NCBI GenBank assembly: GCA_030374805.1
Contig: JARGSG010000214.1
Coordinates: forward strand, 186,001-250,000
Source: Gracilaria gracilis
Lineage: Eukaryota; Rhodophyta; Florideophyceae; Gracilariales; Gracilariaceae
Length of the DNA stretch: 64,000 nucleotides
Direction of reading: 5' to 3'
Position 1 is the first letter of the stretch, and each line of letters opens with the position of its first letter. Under the pieces are notes generated by a model. The model was not told where the DNA came from. It did no database searches and saw nothing but the letters and a program-made list of their open reading frames with translations. The position numbers and the translations under genes were made by a program. Of the stretch, positions 40,633 through 51,445 are shown one piece after another.

Positions 40633-41342
40633 GATGCTCTGAAACCACATATAACACAACTTTGGTCTTCTGACTGGAATATCGCCGACCCTGTGACCAT
40701 TACATTCGCTCCGGCTTCAATCGCTCTGCTCACAGTTTCCCCCCAAATACCGCTCTCAAAATGTATTCTTTAGCTTGGATACCACCTTCTTGTATACCTT
40801 ATCTTCTTCACCACACTGTCCAAGAACGTTTGCCCTTCAGAACCAGGCTCCATTGTCATCAACAATACCATGTCAACACGTCCTTCATTCAGTTAATGCT
40901 TGATAGCCCTCAAAGCCGTTCTTGGCCGAAGTGCAACCCCAACCTGCATCCACTTAGACCTCATCTCCACACACAGCTCTTTCTCCGCCAACAATTCTTG
41001 AAATGTAGGTCCTTCGTACATCCCAGGACTACAATGAATTTATGGTGCCTGGCACACAATCTCCACATGAAATTTGGACCCATCTGCACCTGGTTCAGCG
41101 AGCGCACCTTTCCATCGAACAGAGTCTGACACCATCACCTGAAAGTCTAGAAGCATATCCGTATGCATTCAAATTGATCGTCTCACAGGCGGGCCAATAG
41201 TCAGGTTAGGCACAAAATGGCCGTTCATGACACCCACATGCAGCCACTCCACTCCAGCATTTTTCATACCAGCCGCCATCGCCGCCAGACGCGCAACGGC
41301 TGACGTAAACATAGAAGGAGCTAGAATCACAGAATTATCCAT
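40572..41342 (-). pseudogene. rpe-like: ribulose-phosphate 3-epimerase pseudogene (captured host gene)
   Basis: The enzyme interconverts ribulose 5-phosphate and xylulose 5-phosphate in the Calvin cycle and pentose phosphate pathway. From ATG 41342 on the minus strand one frame gives SVILAPSMFTSAVARLAAMA, WLHVGVMNGHFVPNLTIGPP, SKFHVEIV, MQVGVALRPRTALRAIKH, VDMVLLMTMEPGSEGQTFLD and AGANVMVTGSAIF. This is the whole epimerase barrel in order, about 230 residues, with no transit peptide and no intron. Stops interrupt it at 41171-41169 (TGA), 41042-41040, 40895-40893 and 40772-40770 (TAA), and the frame closes at 40572. Catalytic and metal positions are lost: functional enzymes have HVDVMDG (here HVGVMNG), HLMV (here QVMV) and VDGG (here FESG). 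It is tail to tail with, and slightly overlaps, the KDZ-type transposase frame. The identification is strong; capture by the element is inference. Confidence 0.85.
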
Positions 41343-41399
41343 ATCTAATTAACCCACTTGACCTTTCAATGCTACAGAGTTACTCAAGAAGCCAGAAGG

Positions 41400-41890
41400 G
41401 AACAAGAAGGATTCTTATGTACCCCACCAAAATCATTGAACACCTTGACGCGACCTTCTCTTCTAAGCTGTTACAAATATATATATGAAGCACATGAAAG
41501 CCCATTCTTTTAAACTGCTTAGCCTTACATCATTACTATGCGTAAAAACAATCATAAAACCTCTTTTACACCTTGAATCAAACAGTGGGTAGAAAAACAA
41601 TTACTTCTCATTATCCCCACCAATCTCTACCCATATACAATGATATTCATAACTATTCCACTGCTCACTCTACTGCAGATCTATTTCAATTGCCCTTCAC
41701 GAAATTATTACTGACTTCCAACAGCACTCGTACACCAACCCTTGGTTATCAACCACCGCAAGGACTTGATAAAATCCACTCCCCCCATATTCGGCTACCC
41801 AGCACTTCGTTACCAAACTTAGACGAAACAAAGCCCCAGCACTACTCAAGCCATCTAAAATAATATATCAACACAGTTTCTATTCAATTC
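41400..41890. other. no gene recognised
   Basis: AT-rich sequence between the epimerase pseudogene and the diverged reductase-like gene. A 96-codon plus-strand frame at 41573-41863 has a low-complexity translation and no motif. Confidence 0.35.
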
Positions 41891-41899
41891 AAAAAAGAT

Positions 41900-42627
41900 A
41901 CCCGCAGTCGTGAACGACAATGGTCGTATCGGTCACATGTTTAACAGTTATTGTCCTCCGGAAGACATCCCAAAGTCCACAGAGCGTTTTTCCAATCTCC
42001 AGACCTTCCCATCAGTCCCATATTCTTCTGCGGTAGATCTTGCTCTCTGGAAGAAGTAATTCTGGCTTGTATTCTATCACGCTGAGAGGGCCTCCTATTT
42101 GAACAAGACGGAGATTTTCTTCCCCTTCTATCGAAATATGGATTGCAAGATTTTACAAAAGTTGCACTATAACTTGGAGTCGGTTATTGGGGCTGGGGGG
42201 AGCTACGGTTGACGGTGTTACTATAGAAATATCTTTGGTACTCACTGCCGCATCCAGAAAATGGGCGCCCGCCATTGCACACCGATTGTGGTCGAAAGGT
42301 ATCACTCGCCGTGCCTTAACTTGGAGTCGGTTATTGGGGCTGGGGGGAGCTACGGTTGACGGTGTTACTATAGAAATACCTTTGGTACTCACTGCCGCAT
42401 CCAGAAAATGGGCGCCCGCCATTGCACACCGACTGTGGTCTAAAGGTATCACTCGCCGTGCCTTAACCGGATCCAACTTTCTTAGAACCTACTACGAAAA
42501 ACTAATATATATTTTCGTCTTCAATATCGTCGGCGCCTCCCTTGGCTCCATCTCGATTCATGACGTTGCCACTCTACGTACAAGAGGGGTATCTATTATC
42601 GTGAAAGAACTGATCTCCATAGTGTAG
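41900..42627 (+). pseudogene. diverged ketopantoate-reductase-like cargo gene (unit C)
   Basis: Broken frames give NDNGRIGHMF at about 41920 (Rossmann start, compare GRSRIGTMLY), PIFFCGRSCSLEEVILAC near 42025, then an open frame 42187-42627. That frame holds TAASRKWAPAIAHRLWSKGI, matching KWALAVSRRLWTAGLT of copy A, and LIYIFVFNIVGASLGSISIH, matching VVWIFFFNVVGSSFRFVSMH. The middle is duplicated in tandem (listed separately). It is older and more diverged than copies A and D. As in unit D it is followed, on the opposite strand, by the 2OG-oxygenase-like gene, so gene order is conserved between C and D. Confidence 0.5.
42171..42464 (+). repeat. 147-bp in-frame tandem duplication
   Basis: Two adjacent copies of a 147-bp segment (second starting at 42318) differ at only about three positions. 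They preserve the reading frame, duplicating 49 codons of the reductase-like protein (from GLGGATVDGVTIEI to RRALT). The low divergence shows that the duplication is much younger than the decay of the gene around it. Confidence 0.85.
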
Positions 42628-42879
42628 CTGAAAAAGAGTATCGCCTACGACCACACGCAAGTGGTTGCACGCTTCTCGCTTACGGCAGATATATGCTCGA
42701 ATTTCGTATCTCTCTCTCCCAATAAGCTCTTAGAAACGCTTACTTTGCCGAGTTTAGCACCAGAGCGAAAGCCGCCGGAAAGCGTGACCAGGCTCTTTTT
42801 CGCACACACTTTATCAATACACTTCTTCACGATATACTTTAGTATTTTCAAAAGATAATTTTAAAGAAACTATTTCGCA

Positions 42880-43800
42880 AATCCACTGTTACCCTCACGT
42901 ATTTGCGCTTTACGTCCGCTTATCCGGTGATTTTCTTCCTCAATCGACCCTCATCGTGCCTCTTTCCTATACCCGTACAGTTCCTCCACCTTCTCAATCG
43001 TGGCATGCACCTGTTGCACACCTTCAAAGATATATTCAATACCTTTAGGAGCTTCCCAATCTCCTCTCACAGGAATCCCATAACACAGCCATTTTGGGAC
43101 GAAGACCCGTCGATCGATCCATTTTAGAAGGCAACAACGTCATCCGTATCAATAAAACTCGGGTCGTTATCCAAGGTATTTATCGCTCCGCTTCTCTTCG
43201 TGTACCGCTTACCTACCACTTCACAATAATTCGGCTGATGTTCAAGAATCAGATTCGGATACTTTTTCATAACATTTGCAAACATTAAATCAACCTCGTC
43301 CTTCCACTTCACCAGTTCTCCGGGAGAAAAGCTAGGCCGACCGCTTTCTTTCCTTAGTTTTACACGAGCATTCTACTCCAAAGTCTCACATCAATATTTC
43401 CCGTTCCCGTGTGCTGCAAGTGAAACGAGTTCCCTAGAGCATCTCTCAGACGCGTCCCAGTTTAAACCTTGATCAAGATAATTCCCATTCGACAGTCTAA
43501 CACTAGTACCCTTGTCAGATGAAGTACCATACTTATAACCCTCTAACCCTCCATAACACCCTGCGCCCCATTAACATCTCGTCTGGTAGCGAAACAGAAC
43601 CCAGCTTTCTCTTTGATGAACTTCATACACTCCACAATCTGTGCAGGGATATTCTCCCCACTTCTTTTTAGCGTCCTGTCGATGTCATTTATGATGCCGT
43701 ACCCATTACTGAATATCAGCTGGCCCAAATCGACCGTACACACAACTGTGAAATTTCTTTCTTCCCTATTTGCCATATTATATACATGCATTCACAGCGT
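42880..43800 (-). pseudogene. unknown protein gene remnants between the reductase- and oxygenase-like genes
   Basis: On the minus strand 43791-43543 gives VDLGQLIFSNGYGIINDIDR and AQIVECMKFIKEKAGFCFAT. After stops and a frame change 43312-43124 gives KWKDEVDLMFANVMKKYPNL, HQPNYCEVVGKRYTKRSGAI and NDPSFIDTDDVVAF. Translation stays protein-like past the stop (SIDGSSSQNGCVMGFL) to about 42950. I recognise no family. It is absent from unit D, where only about 200 bp separate the two neighbouring genes. It could be another cargo gene of unit C. Confidence 0.3.
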
Positions 43801-43979
43801 ATTCTGCTTGTGGGGCAGCTCGAGCTGAGATCACTCTACCCTTCTGCACAAAGACTTTTCCACAATTCGAAATGCGCGGCACCCATTGTTCCATCACGTG
43901 CCACACTTGCATTGAATCGAAATCGAAACGTACACTTTCACTGAGAGGGCCCCAAGCACTCTAACATGCTTGTTCATCG

Positions 43980-44280
43980 GCCTCGTTGACTTTGCTTTCT
44001 CAATCGTTTACCAGCTCCATATACAATCCAATTAATCGTTACTAAGGTATGGAGAACACTTTAGGACATCCCATCTTACTAGATGCATTTGCATGAAAGA
44101 AGTGAGCAGATACCATGCCATCAAATAAAAGTAAGGACTTATTATCTACAGTATAGTATGTTAGTTTTATAGCCAAAGGTAAAATTCACAGGCTCTCCTC
44201 ACTCTCCGTCAATGACATGCTACATATCTCTGTTTAAGGATCATCCTACGTAGTTAAGAACTTCGTACTATCAGCGATTT
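43980..44280. other. no gene recognised
   Basis: AT-rich spacer between the unknown gene remnants and the 3' end of the oxygenase-like gene. No motif seen. Confidence 0.35.
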
Positions 44281-44290
44281 CGCCGTGGAT

Positions 44291-46848
44291 TTAAGATACT
44301 AGAGGCAGGTTGTCATCATTACAGGTTGGCAGATGCTCCACAAATTGTTTTACGTCGTCACCAATCTCCCTAATCACCTCAACTCTATCGTTATCTATCA
44401 CATCTTCCACGACCTCCATATCACCTTCTGCCTCGCTGTCGTCGTTGACGAACGGTGGAAGGAACCCTTTCACGCTATGAACCGCATCAAGTAATTTACA
44501 TCCCTCGGGTAACATGTACTTGGGATAACGCACGAACAGTTCCATAGAAACCGGTCTATCCAACTTGTCCTTCCCAGTAGTACCAGGGTGTGACATTTCT
44601 CTCCTTCCGACATTATGGAATATGGCGGGATAATAATTTCCTTTTCGGGTTACATCTGAGACATTACGCGCAATTGATCGCTATTCATATCCACCAGGCG
44701 ATAACTACCGGGGCTCACCCACAGAAGGAACTCTTCCTTCCCAGAAGCCATCAAAAAGTATCCAGAATTCTTAGTTAACAACGCTTCTTTCGTCACCAGT
44801 TCAGTAAAGTCCGTATGTAAAGTTCGTCGGTGGCATTTTCTAGTTGTCTCAAGAAAACATCCATCATTCTTGGCGTAAACATCTTCCCAAAACCCTGCTT
44901 GTTATTTTTCCAAATTCCTAACGCCAATGTAATCGTTAAAATTCGAACATCAAGCAAGGCATGGGTCCTCACAACCCCCCTGTCCTCCTCCTCTTCCTCG
45001 GGCCTTTTCACTGTTCTGCAATGAGTGGAAAACGGGCCGGGCCGTCTCCTGCTTTATTCCAGAAGTTTTCTTTGTTGATGATTTCCGTGAAAAACTTTGG
45101 CCCGTCACCCTTCCGCATATCCGGCATGCTCGAATATGTTTTCCCCAAGTACTATATACACTGCTTCGATAAGTCTCCGAACTCCGAAACACGTGGCATA
45201 TCTTCCGAGAAGGTACATTCTTTTCGCTGGGAAACCCATCAAAGACACAGAATACACTATGCATAAGTTCAACTTGCACCGTAGTAAAGAACATTTGGCC
45301 AAACTCATCATTCTCCTTTTCTGCGACCCAAAGCGCCTCCTCGTCATTCATCCCAGCCGATCGATTTTGATAGTACTTAAATGCATACGTTTCCACCCGC
45401 TTCCGATGTTATTCCTTCGACGTATGCCAAAACACGATATGGTGCAATTCTTTCAGGGACGAAACATCGAGGAGCTCTGACCGGTATAAAGGGGCCAACT
45501 GAATAGCCCTCAGCCACGGCTCCTTGTGTTGGATGAAGTTAGACCCCTCCCGCTTACTTTGTCTGCGTGTGACATATTGACACCATGAAGGAGTCGGTGG
45601 ACCGACATAAGGACCTCCTAGGTAAAACTGTATATCATTGGATTCAGGCAGCAGAGGAGGTACTGTGTCGTCAAACAAGACCCTATCCACGTCGTCATGT
45701 TTTGAATGGGCGCTTTCTCCATCTTCACCTACGCCTGTGAATACCCAGGGCCCTTGCAATGCCACAGCTAGCAGCTCTGCGTCGTCTAAAAACGCCGAGC
45801 CCGCTCCTCCTATATCATCGTTATCTTTATCATCATTGTCAACTTCCCATCAAGAGCAACGAATTGTACTCTAATAGAATTGTCCTTCAGTATTTCTCTG
45901 TTAGGATCCGTAATGAACGTTTTTGTGTCCACGTTCTTTAGAGATCTCGTCATAGTTACAGTAAAAGTCGTCCGTTTCCTCTATTAGGAGGGCATTGAGC
46001 CTTTCATCCGATGACTCCACCATCATCGCTTCGTCGTCCGCAACAGCTTCGATTTGGGAACGTGATTGGCACGCGAACTACTACGAAGTTCCCCCTGGTC
46101 TACCACAGAACCGATGTAGACGCAGGACGAGAAGCTCATTGTAGTTCACAGCCTGGCCCATTGAAAATTGTGGCACACTGGCGATGTTGTCCGGGTTCTC
46201 AATCTCATTGTCCATCTCCCCTGAAAGGTTGATCCATCGCCCCCGACTCTCCTCCATAATTTCACTCTTATTCATTTTATTCCTCACAGATCTGGCGGCA
46301 CGAAACAAGGAAACCACCCGTTCATGAAAAAACCCGCGAAATTTCTCAAAACTCTTCCACTGCTCTAACATCAACGACTTCCCCTTTCAAAGAAACTTTT
46401 GCCAGCAATCAAGAATAAAGGCAAATTCCTCGCCGTCCAAGTCGAAGAGTACATTCTAAACCAATTGGTCATCCCGACGTCGTCCTGCACCTTATCTATC
46501 TCCTCAAAACGATGGAGCATACAATTTTTACTGAGGAGTTGTAGAGCCAACTCTAGCGAACCGAAAGTACTGGCGTTCTGGTACATCACCAAAGATTTGA
46601 CTTTCTTTCAAGATTTTTATGACCTCCTTTGGATCTTTATTCAACGGAGTCGCGCCCTCATTACCCTCCATGAGATAGTTTAAAACGATTGCGATGGCAT
46701 GTACCCTGTCCGTAAACACCATCTTCCGCATTTTAATCGTTGACTCGTTCAAAGCAGAACCAATACATAGCATTTCTTCTATACCCATTAGATGGCAATC
46801 CTTCGTTCGAAGACCTTTCAGCTCCAGTATCGTGCAGTTTTCACCCAT
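44291..46848 (-). pseudogene. 2OG-Fe(II) oxygenase-like protein, cargo copy C, multiply frameshifted
   Basis: A protein of roughly 800 residues can be followed on the minus strand from ATG 46848 (LELKGLRTKDCHLMGIEEML) through several frames: RWINLSGEMDNEIENPDNIA near 46230; MALQGPWVF and YLGGPYVGPPTPSWCQYVTR (45765-45570); KENDEFGQMFFTTVQVELMH (about 45310); and LDVRILTITLALGIWKNNKQ (about 44950). At 44817-44809 LHTDF supplies an H-x-D, and FLMASGKEEFLLWVSP follows. A conserved His lies in the GEKCHTL stretch, and YMLPEGCKLLDAVHSVK follows before an acidic C-terminus (44291). The same order in unit D gives the fuller signature H-x-D ... GDVFHAGAGY ... RRYHMYF, as in double-stranded beta-helix dioxygenases. 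The N-terminal two thirds are unrecognised. At least five frame breaks make it a pseudogene. Confidence 0.45.
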
Positions 46849-46985
46849 TTTCTCTCACTCGTCTCCCCCAATACTTTCGGCGCCATTAGATGAGAAAGAC
46901 AATCTGAGATACACCACCTCGCCACAATGTGCCCAACTTTTATATCACTCTGGGCTGTAGCAGGTCCAGGTCGAGCATGAGGTAT

Positions 46986-47427
46986 TGAATTACACTCACG
47001 CGGATGAGTACCGGAAATGCCTAAAAAATAGGAATACTATGCACAGCACCCAAGCGGGGACGAAGAAGCGTGCAGCGACGATAACAACGGGGCACGAGAC
47101 AGGCGTGCAGCACCGGTAGCGGCGACAGAACGACCCTATGAGAAACTAGACGATAAAAAATCGGCTGGAGGGTGCTTGAGGTTTACCACGGTCAGCTCTT
47201 CCCAGCGGGAGGTGCTTAAGTGCATCTCCGGCGGCATCAGCCACGTGTCGAAAAAGAATAAAATATCTACCCACAAAACAATCTACCTACAAACGGGGTC
47301 CCTGAAGACTGGCACAAAACAGTGCATGAGCTCTACACGTGGAAACCTTAAGGGGCACCCTGTGCCCACTAAGTACTATAACTACGTACTATGCATACCC
47401 ACAAGAGGGTTCGCCAGTTGCACTACA
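46986..47427 (-). repeat. 3' LTR of the gypsy element (left copy)
   Basis: About 442 bp, similar to 59239-59689. The copies are aligned base for base over 418 positions (46986-47403 and 59239-59656) with scattered substitutions. The ends differ near 47404-47427, where the right copy has a few extra bases. On the plus strand it starts TGAATTACACTC and ends GCACTACA. It lies directly upstream of the ATG of the oxygenase-like gene of unit C. Confidence 0.8.
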
Positions 47428-47603
47428 GATTCCCCTTCTTAGATCCGATCTCATCCCGAGGTCGCGTCTGCGCGGGTTATTATGTCCCATGGACGGGTTT
47501 ACATACAGCCTTCCTGTTCAGCTCCTGGGAGGTTACGGCCCTTGGGAATTTGAAACAGTTTTAGGCTACTACCCACGAAGGGTCCTGTAAGCGCTCATTT
47601 TAC

Positions 47604-50600
47604 ATGCCCCTGACATTCACTGCTAGAGGAGTCAAAGCCATTACGGTGAGGGATACCGCATACTCGATGATGAATTCTATCCACCGACATACGAACAAAA
47701 ACGATTGGGAAACCACCGAGTGGGGGAGGTACGATGCGGGGACCATAACTGGAATAAAACGGTGCATCAGTCCCATTGAGGTAATCATCAGTGCATTCTG
47801 TGGCGCCACTTTCACCTCTTCCCTACAACGGGTATCGCGGTGCCCGTACGTTTGAGAATGTTAGTCCCTTAGCATCTGAGACGAACGCCGTGTCCGTTTC
47901 CAAGCGCAATCGTTTGCGCTACTCTAATCCCCGTTTGGGTGTTTTTCTCCATTCATGGAAGGTTTGTAGTATGTATGAAGAAGCGTCGTCGTCCGAATCG
48001 GTTTTGAAAGGCGAAACGCGGTCGTATCCCGTGTGTGATTCAGCTGTCTTTGACTTGGAAGGGGCTCTTTCAGTGACGGATTCGGCAGTACAATAGCCCC
48101 TGCAGGGACTCGAAGTCGATTTATCACCGTTTTAGCCCACTCCTGGTCCTATATTTGACCCCGAAGGGAGAATTCCGCGCGTTCCCTTACCGTCTTCTTT
48201 CGTTCTGGCTACAACTCTGGTTCCAGCTTCCAATCGAGCCGTCGCTTCTTCAGCTGGCACTCCGTCTATCGGCGTGACGCTCCAAACGGGGGGACAGTGG
48301 GTCAATCTTACTCACGTCTTCGATCACACCGCTAACCCGAGTAAGGTACATGTAGGCTCTCGGCATGTCGCCATTCCGTATTTGGCAAAGAGTACTTACC
48401 CATGGGGACTATATACTTCCACGCAAAACTGTTCGAAGCCATACCGACGTATCAGGGATTTTCGCAGAAGAACCGGCGCAACCGCATAGATTTCCGGCAG
48501 GCCCGTTTGGGGCACATGACCATTAACCCTTCTGAGGACATCCGTAGGGCAGACAGCGGGAGTATTCGTTCACATATGCCGTTTGCCAGTTTTTGGGAAG
48601 AAGCCCACTACCAGTGAAGGCTGGATGACATCATCGGCCTCCTCAGTGCCGACTACGCCCAACTTGGGGGAGAAACTGAAGATACCCCGGTGGATCACTG
48701 CATGTTGGGCGTTATTGACTTTCAGTCTCCGTACGACCAGATATACTGGATCCGCGATAGGGAATATTGGAGGGATTTCTTTGCAGATGAATCCAGTATT
48801 AGGGACATAGAGGAGTACCTATTCGGTTGGCAAAACCAGGAACACTTCGATATGCCTGCGGCGTCTCGAAAGCAGCACTACATATCAATTTTGGTCTTCG
48901 ATCGTGGAGATTATGTCCGTGTCCCAGCACTTGGGTATTCCAACGCCATTTGTATCGGCGTATTACTCGAAGCTGATGCTAGGCCTGTAAAACGCGTTCT
49001 CCAATGCCGTATAACAGGTGTTCTTGGTTGAGTGAGTGCTATTTGCCTTCCTGGGATGGCTGTGTGCAGCCCGTTACGGGTTTTCAATTCGCGCAAAGTG
49101 CCGTGACTGGCGCCTATACGGCGACGACAGGCTACCATCCCAGAAGGGTCGCTTGTTTCCGCTTCCTGCCGTTTTGGTTCGCTACGTTTGCGTTTTGGGG
49201 ATTAAAAACGTCCCCCGATGGTGGCACTACGGCTTTGCCGATGTTCGGTCGCCGCTGTCGCATGTGACTCGCATGGATTGGTCTTAAACACGAGGGTTTC
49301 TGTGGAACAATTATGAGACCGACACCTACTTCGACATTCAACAACACCGTCCAAGACGCAACGATTGAAAAACGTATTAATCTTTGCCGCTATTTGTACC
49401 CTTTGGGAGAAAATCCCAAACTCTGATGCGAAGGAATTCGGCAAATACTGGCCACAAGGAGTTGGTTTCGTTTCGTGCTGTGTACAGGATCCCGTTACGC
49501 TGCCGCCTGGTGTGCTGCGACCAGCTAATCCGAGCCCCTCGCTTGGATTGGATTCCGATGACCAAGATGAGGAGGAGGAATCATTTCATTCTGTGGCCTC
49601 ATCTAGTGCGGCTCCCATGTGGCGTCCCCGTCGAGTGATCAAGGGGGTCCAGTTATTCTCAGTGGGGCTCATGGCTCTCGTGGCACTGTCGCAGAACCTG
49701 TCCTTCCCACTGCCTCACTTGTTCCCACCGTGGGTCACGCCTTCAGTGCCGTCGTGGTTGGGCCAAGCATGGTAGCCTCTCCCGTTAGGTCTTCGGTTTC
49801 TACCCCTTTGGCGGTCGGGTCCGCTCCTGGTATCGGAGTGGCTCTCAGACAAGAGTACAGTCCCAAAGTGGGAGCCGCTTTGGCCGCCCTTGGGTCTGAA
49901 TGCCAGCGCATGGGCGTACAGGCTCCAACTTTTCTTTTGGGTGCACGTACCAGGGCCCACACCTGGGTCCGCGACGTTTCTATCGTACGGGTCATATCCC
50001 AGAGGTTCATTGGCATGCGTCAAGCGCTTGCTACCAACGTGGCCAGGCACAGTCGCATACTCGCGTCGGAGATATTGGCCGGCGTGACTGCCCGTGGCGG
50101 AATCGAAGACTACCCGGAGGGATATGTGTCCACCACAGCACGCGAAGAACCCGTGCGTGGTACTGGCATGAGGACCCAAACGTCCTTGGTCGTTCATCGC
50201 GCCACCGACTTTGTGAATATCATGGCATTCTGCTGCGTTCGTCCCGAAGGGCCTGCGACGAAGAGCGGGCAGCGCCCCACTGTGATGGATCACATTGAGG
50301 TGGCCGCTACTCCGAGGGAGGAAGCGAAGCAGAAAGTGCCTGAGGTAGGAGATGCAGCTGGCGTTGATACCGATGCGGGTGACGGTGCGAGCGATGGTGA
50401 AGCCCAAGGGGGGAACGGTGCTCCTTCACTAGGTGGAGGCCCAGCCTTCCATGGGGTTAGTTGCCCTGTGGGTGGGGAGGCTGATTGTGGTGGCCCGGCC
50501 TTTGCGGTTCGCCTGCGTCGCCGTACCCAAAATGGGAGCGATTGGTTCTCCCCTCCAAGGTCATTCGGCTTTAATAAAGCTTCTTGGCCGCCAAACGCAG

Positions 50601-50809
50601 CACGGAGGCGGATTGCGTACGCGCAGTACTTTCAGACCTGCACGCGTCCTGTGGCATCGATTCATTGGTTGCATGCACCGCGCGACCGCATTATGCTGCC
50701 CGACCGCATTGTGCCGCGCGACAGCCATGCGGGTAAATGCTCTTTGGGGTCGCATGCGTACGTCTGCGCGTCGCGGCGTCCAAAGGGACTTGCAAGGCGA
50801 ATTAAATAA
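47604..50809 (+). pseudogene. antisense reading region inside the gypsy element
   Basis: On the plus strand, opposite to gag-pol, protein-like sequence can be followed over about 3.2 kb in several frames: TARGVKAITVRDTAYSMMNS (47604 on); FHAKLFEAIPTYQGF (about 48410); MLGVIDFQSPYDQIYWIRDR and HYISILVFDRGDYVRVPALG (48700-48930); LFPLPAVLVRYVCVLGIKNV (about 49160); and an acidic linker SDDQDEEEESFHSV (about 49560). A 396-codon frame (49619-50809) then gives ECQRMGVQAPTFLLGARTRA and SQRFIGMRQALATNVARHSR. Stops and four or more frame changes break it. I recognise no family. Several large plant gypsy elements carry an antisense gene in this same position, so an accessory gene of the element is a reasonable reading. 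A long overlapping minus-strand frame (49715-50407) looks less protein-like. Confidence 0.45.
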
Positions 50810-50829
50810 AGTCACATGGAAATTATCCG

Positions 50830-51440
50830 CCCCGGAGATGGCAAAAACCCCGATTTCTTCTGTGGCCTGTAACTTTGAAACGTGGGCGTTTCAGCGGCTC
50901 GCATACCCCGTTTTAGGCAGTTTGCAATGCCAAAATACTTAGGATTCTTGGCGTAGTCGTGCGTCCCTCTACGGGCATTACTGGGAACTCAATCAGATAC
51001 GAAGCGGCAGCGCGCCACGTGGCGATACACTGTACTACTGTACTGCGTGGCATGACGATGTGACACGTGCCACGCGTGCTTCCCGATGGGTCACTTCTGT
51101 GCCGCGCGGTGCGCTTTGCGCGCCATGCGCATTATGCGTGCCGTCACCGCTTGCACCATTGAGCGGCGCGGCATGCTTCAAAGGAACACGTTCAGTCCCA
51201 CTTAGGTAATACGCAACGACAGAAGACGGTCGCACGTCTTCCTCCCCTTCTTAGGCGGAGCTTTGTCCTCAAAAGTCTGCATAGTATGAAAGCATCGGGC
51301 CGCAGAAAACTGGCCCGTTAATCATCGAAAAGAGTCCGAGTAAGGGTTGTTCTCAATTGATTGATATCTTCAGAGCAATGGCGGGCGCGGTGAGTGCGTG
51401 AACGACATCGCGCAACAGTGTTGTCGGAACGGACTCCATT
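50830..51440. other. spacer between the antisense region and the integrase end
   Basis: No credible frame. Repeated GTGCCACGCGTGC-like and GCGCGGC words at 51010-51180, without a clear structure. Confidence 0.4.
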
Positions 51441-51445
51441 GACTC

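Larger units (their letters stand above)
38733..41400 (+). mobile_element. unit E: KDZ/Plavaka-type element with epimerase cargo
   Basis: The left end is CGTCGGTGTTATCGGAATG followed by CTAGTTTTGG, i.e. the same terminus as the other units. In the next 230 bases the motif TGCTAGTTT, or its complement, recurs at about 38748, 38855, 38911, 38933 and 38949. A 145-bp palindrome, a KDZ-type transposase gene (+) and a ribulose-phosphate epimerase pseudogene (-) follow. The right limit is unknown; I set it just past the epimerase start. It could be the autonomous partner of the cargo units that share its terminus. Confidence 0.55.
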
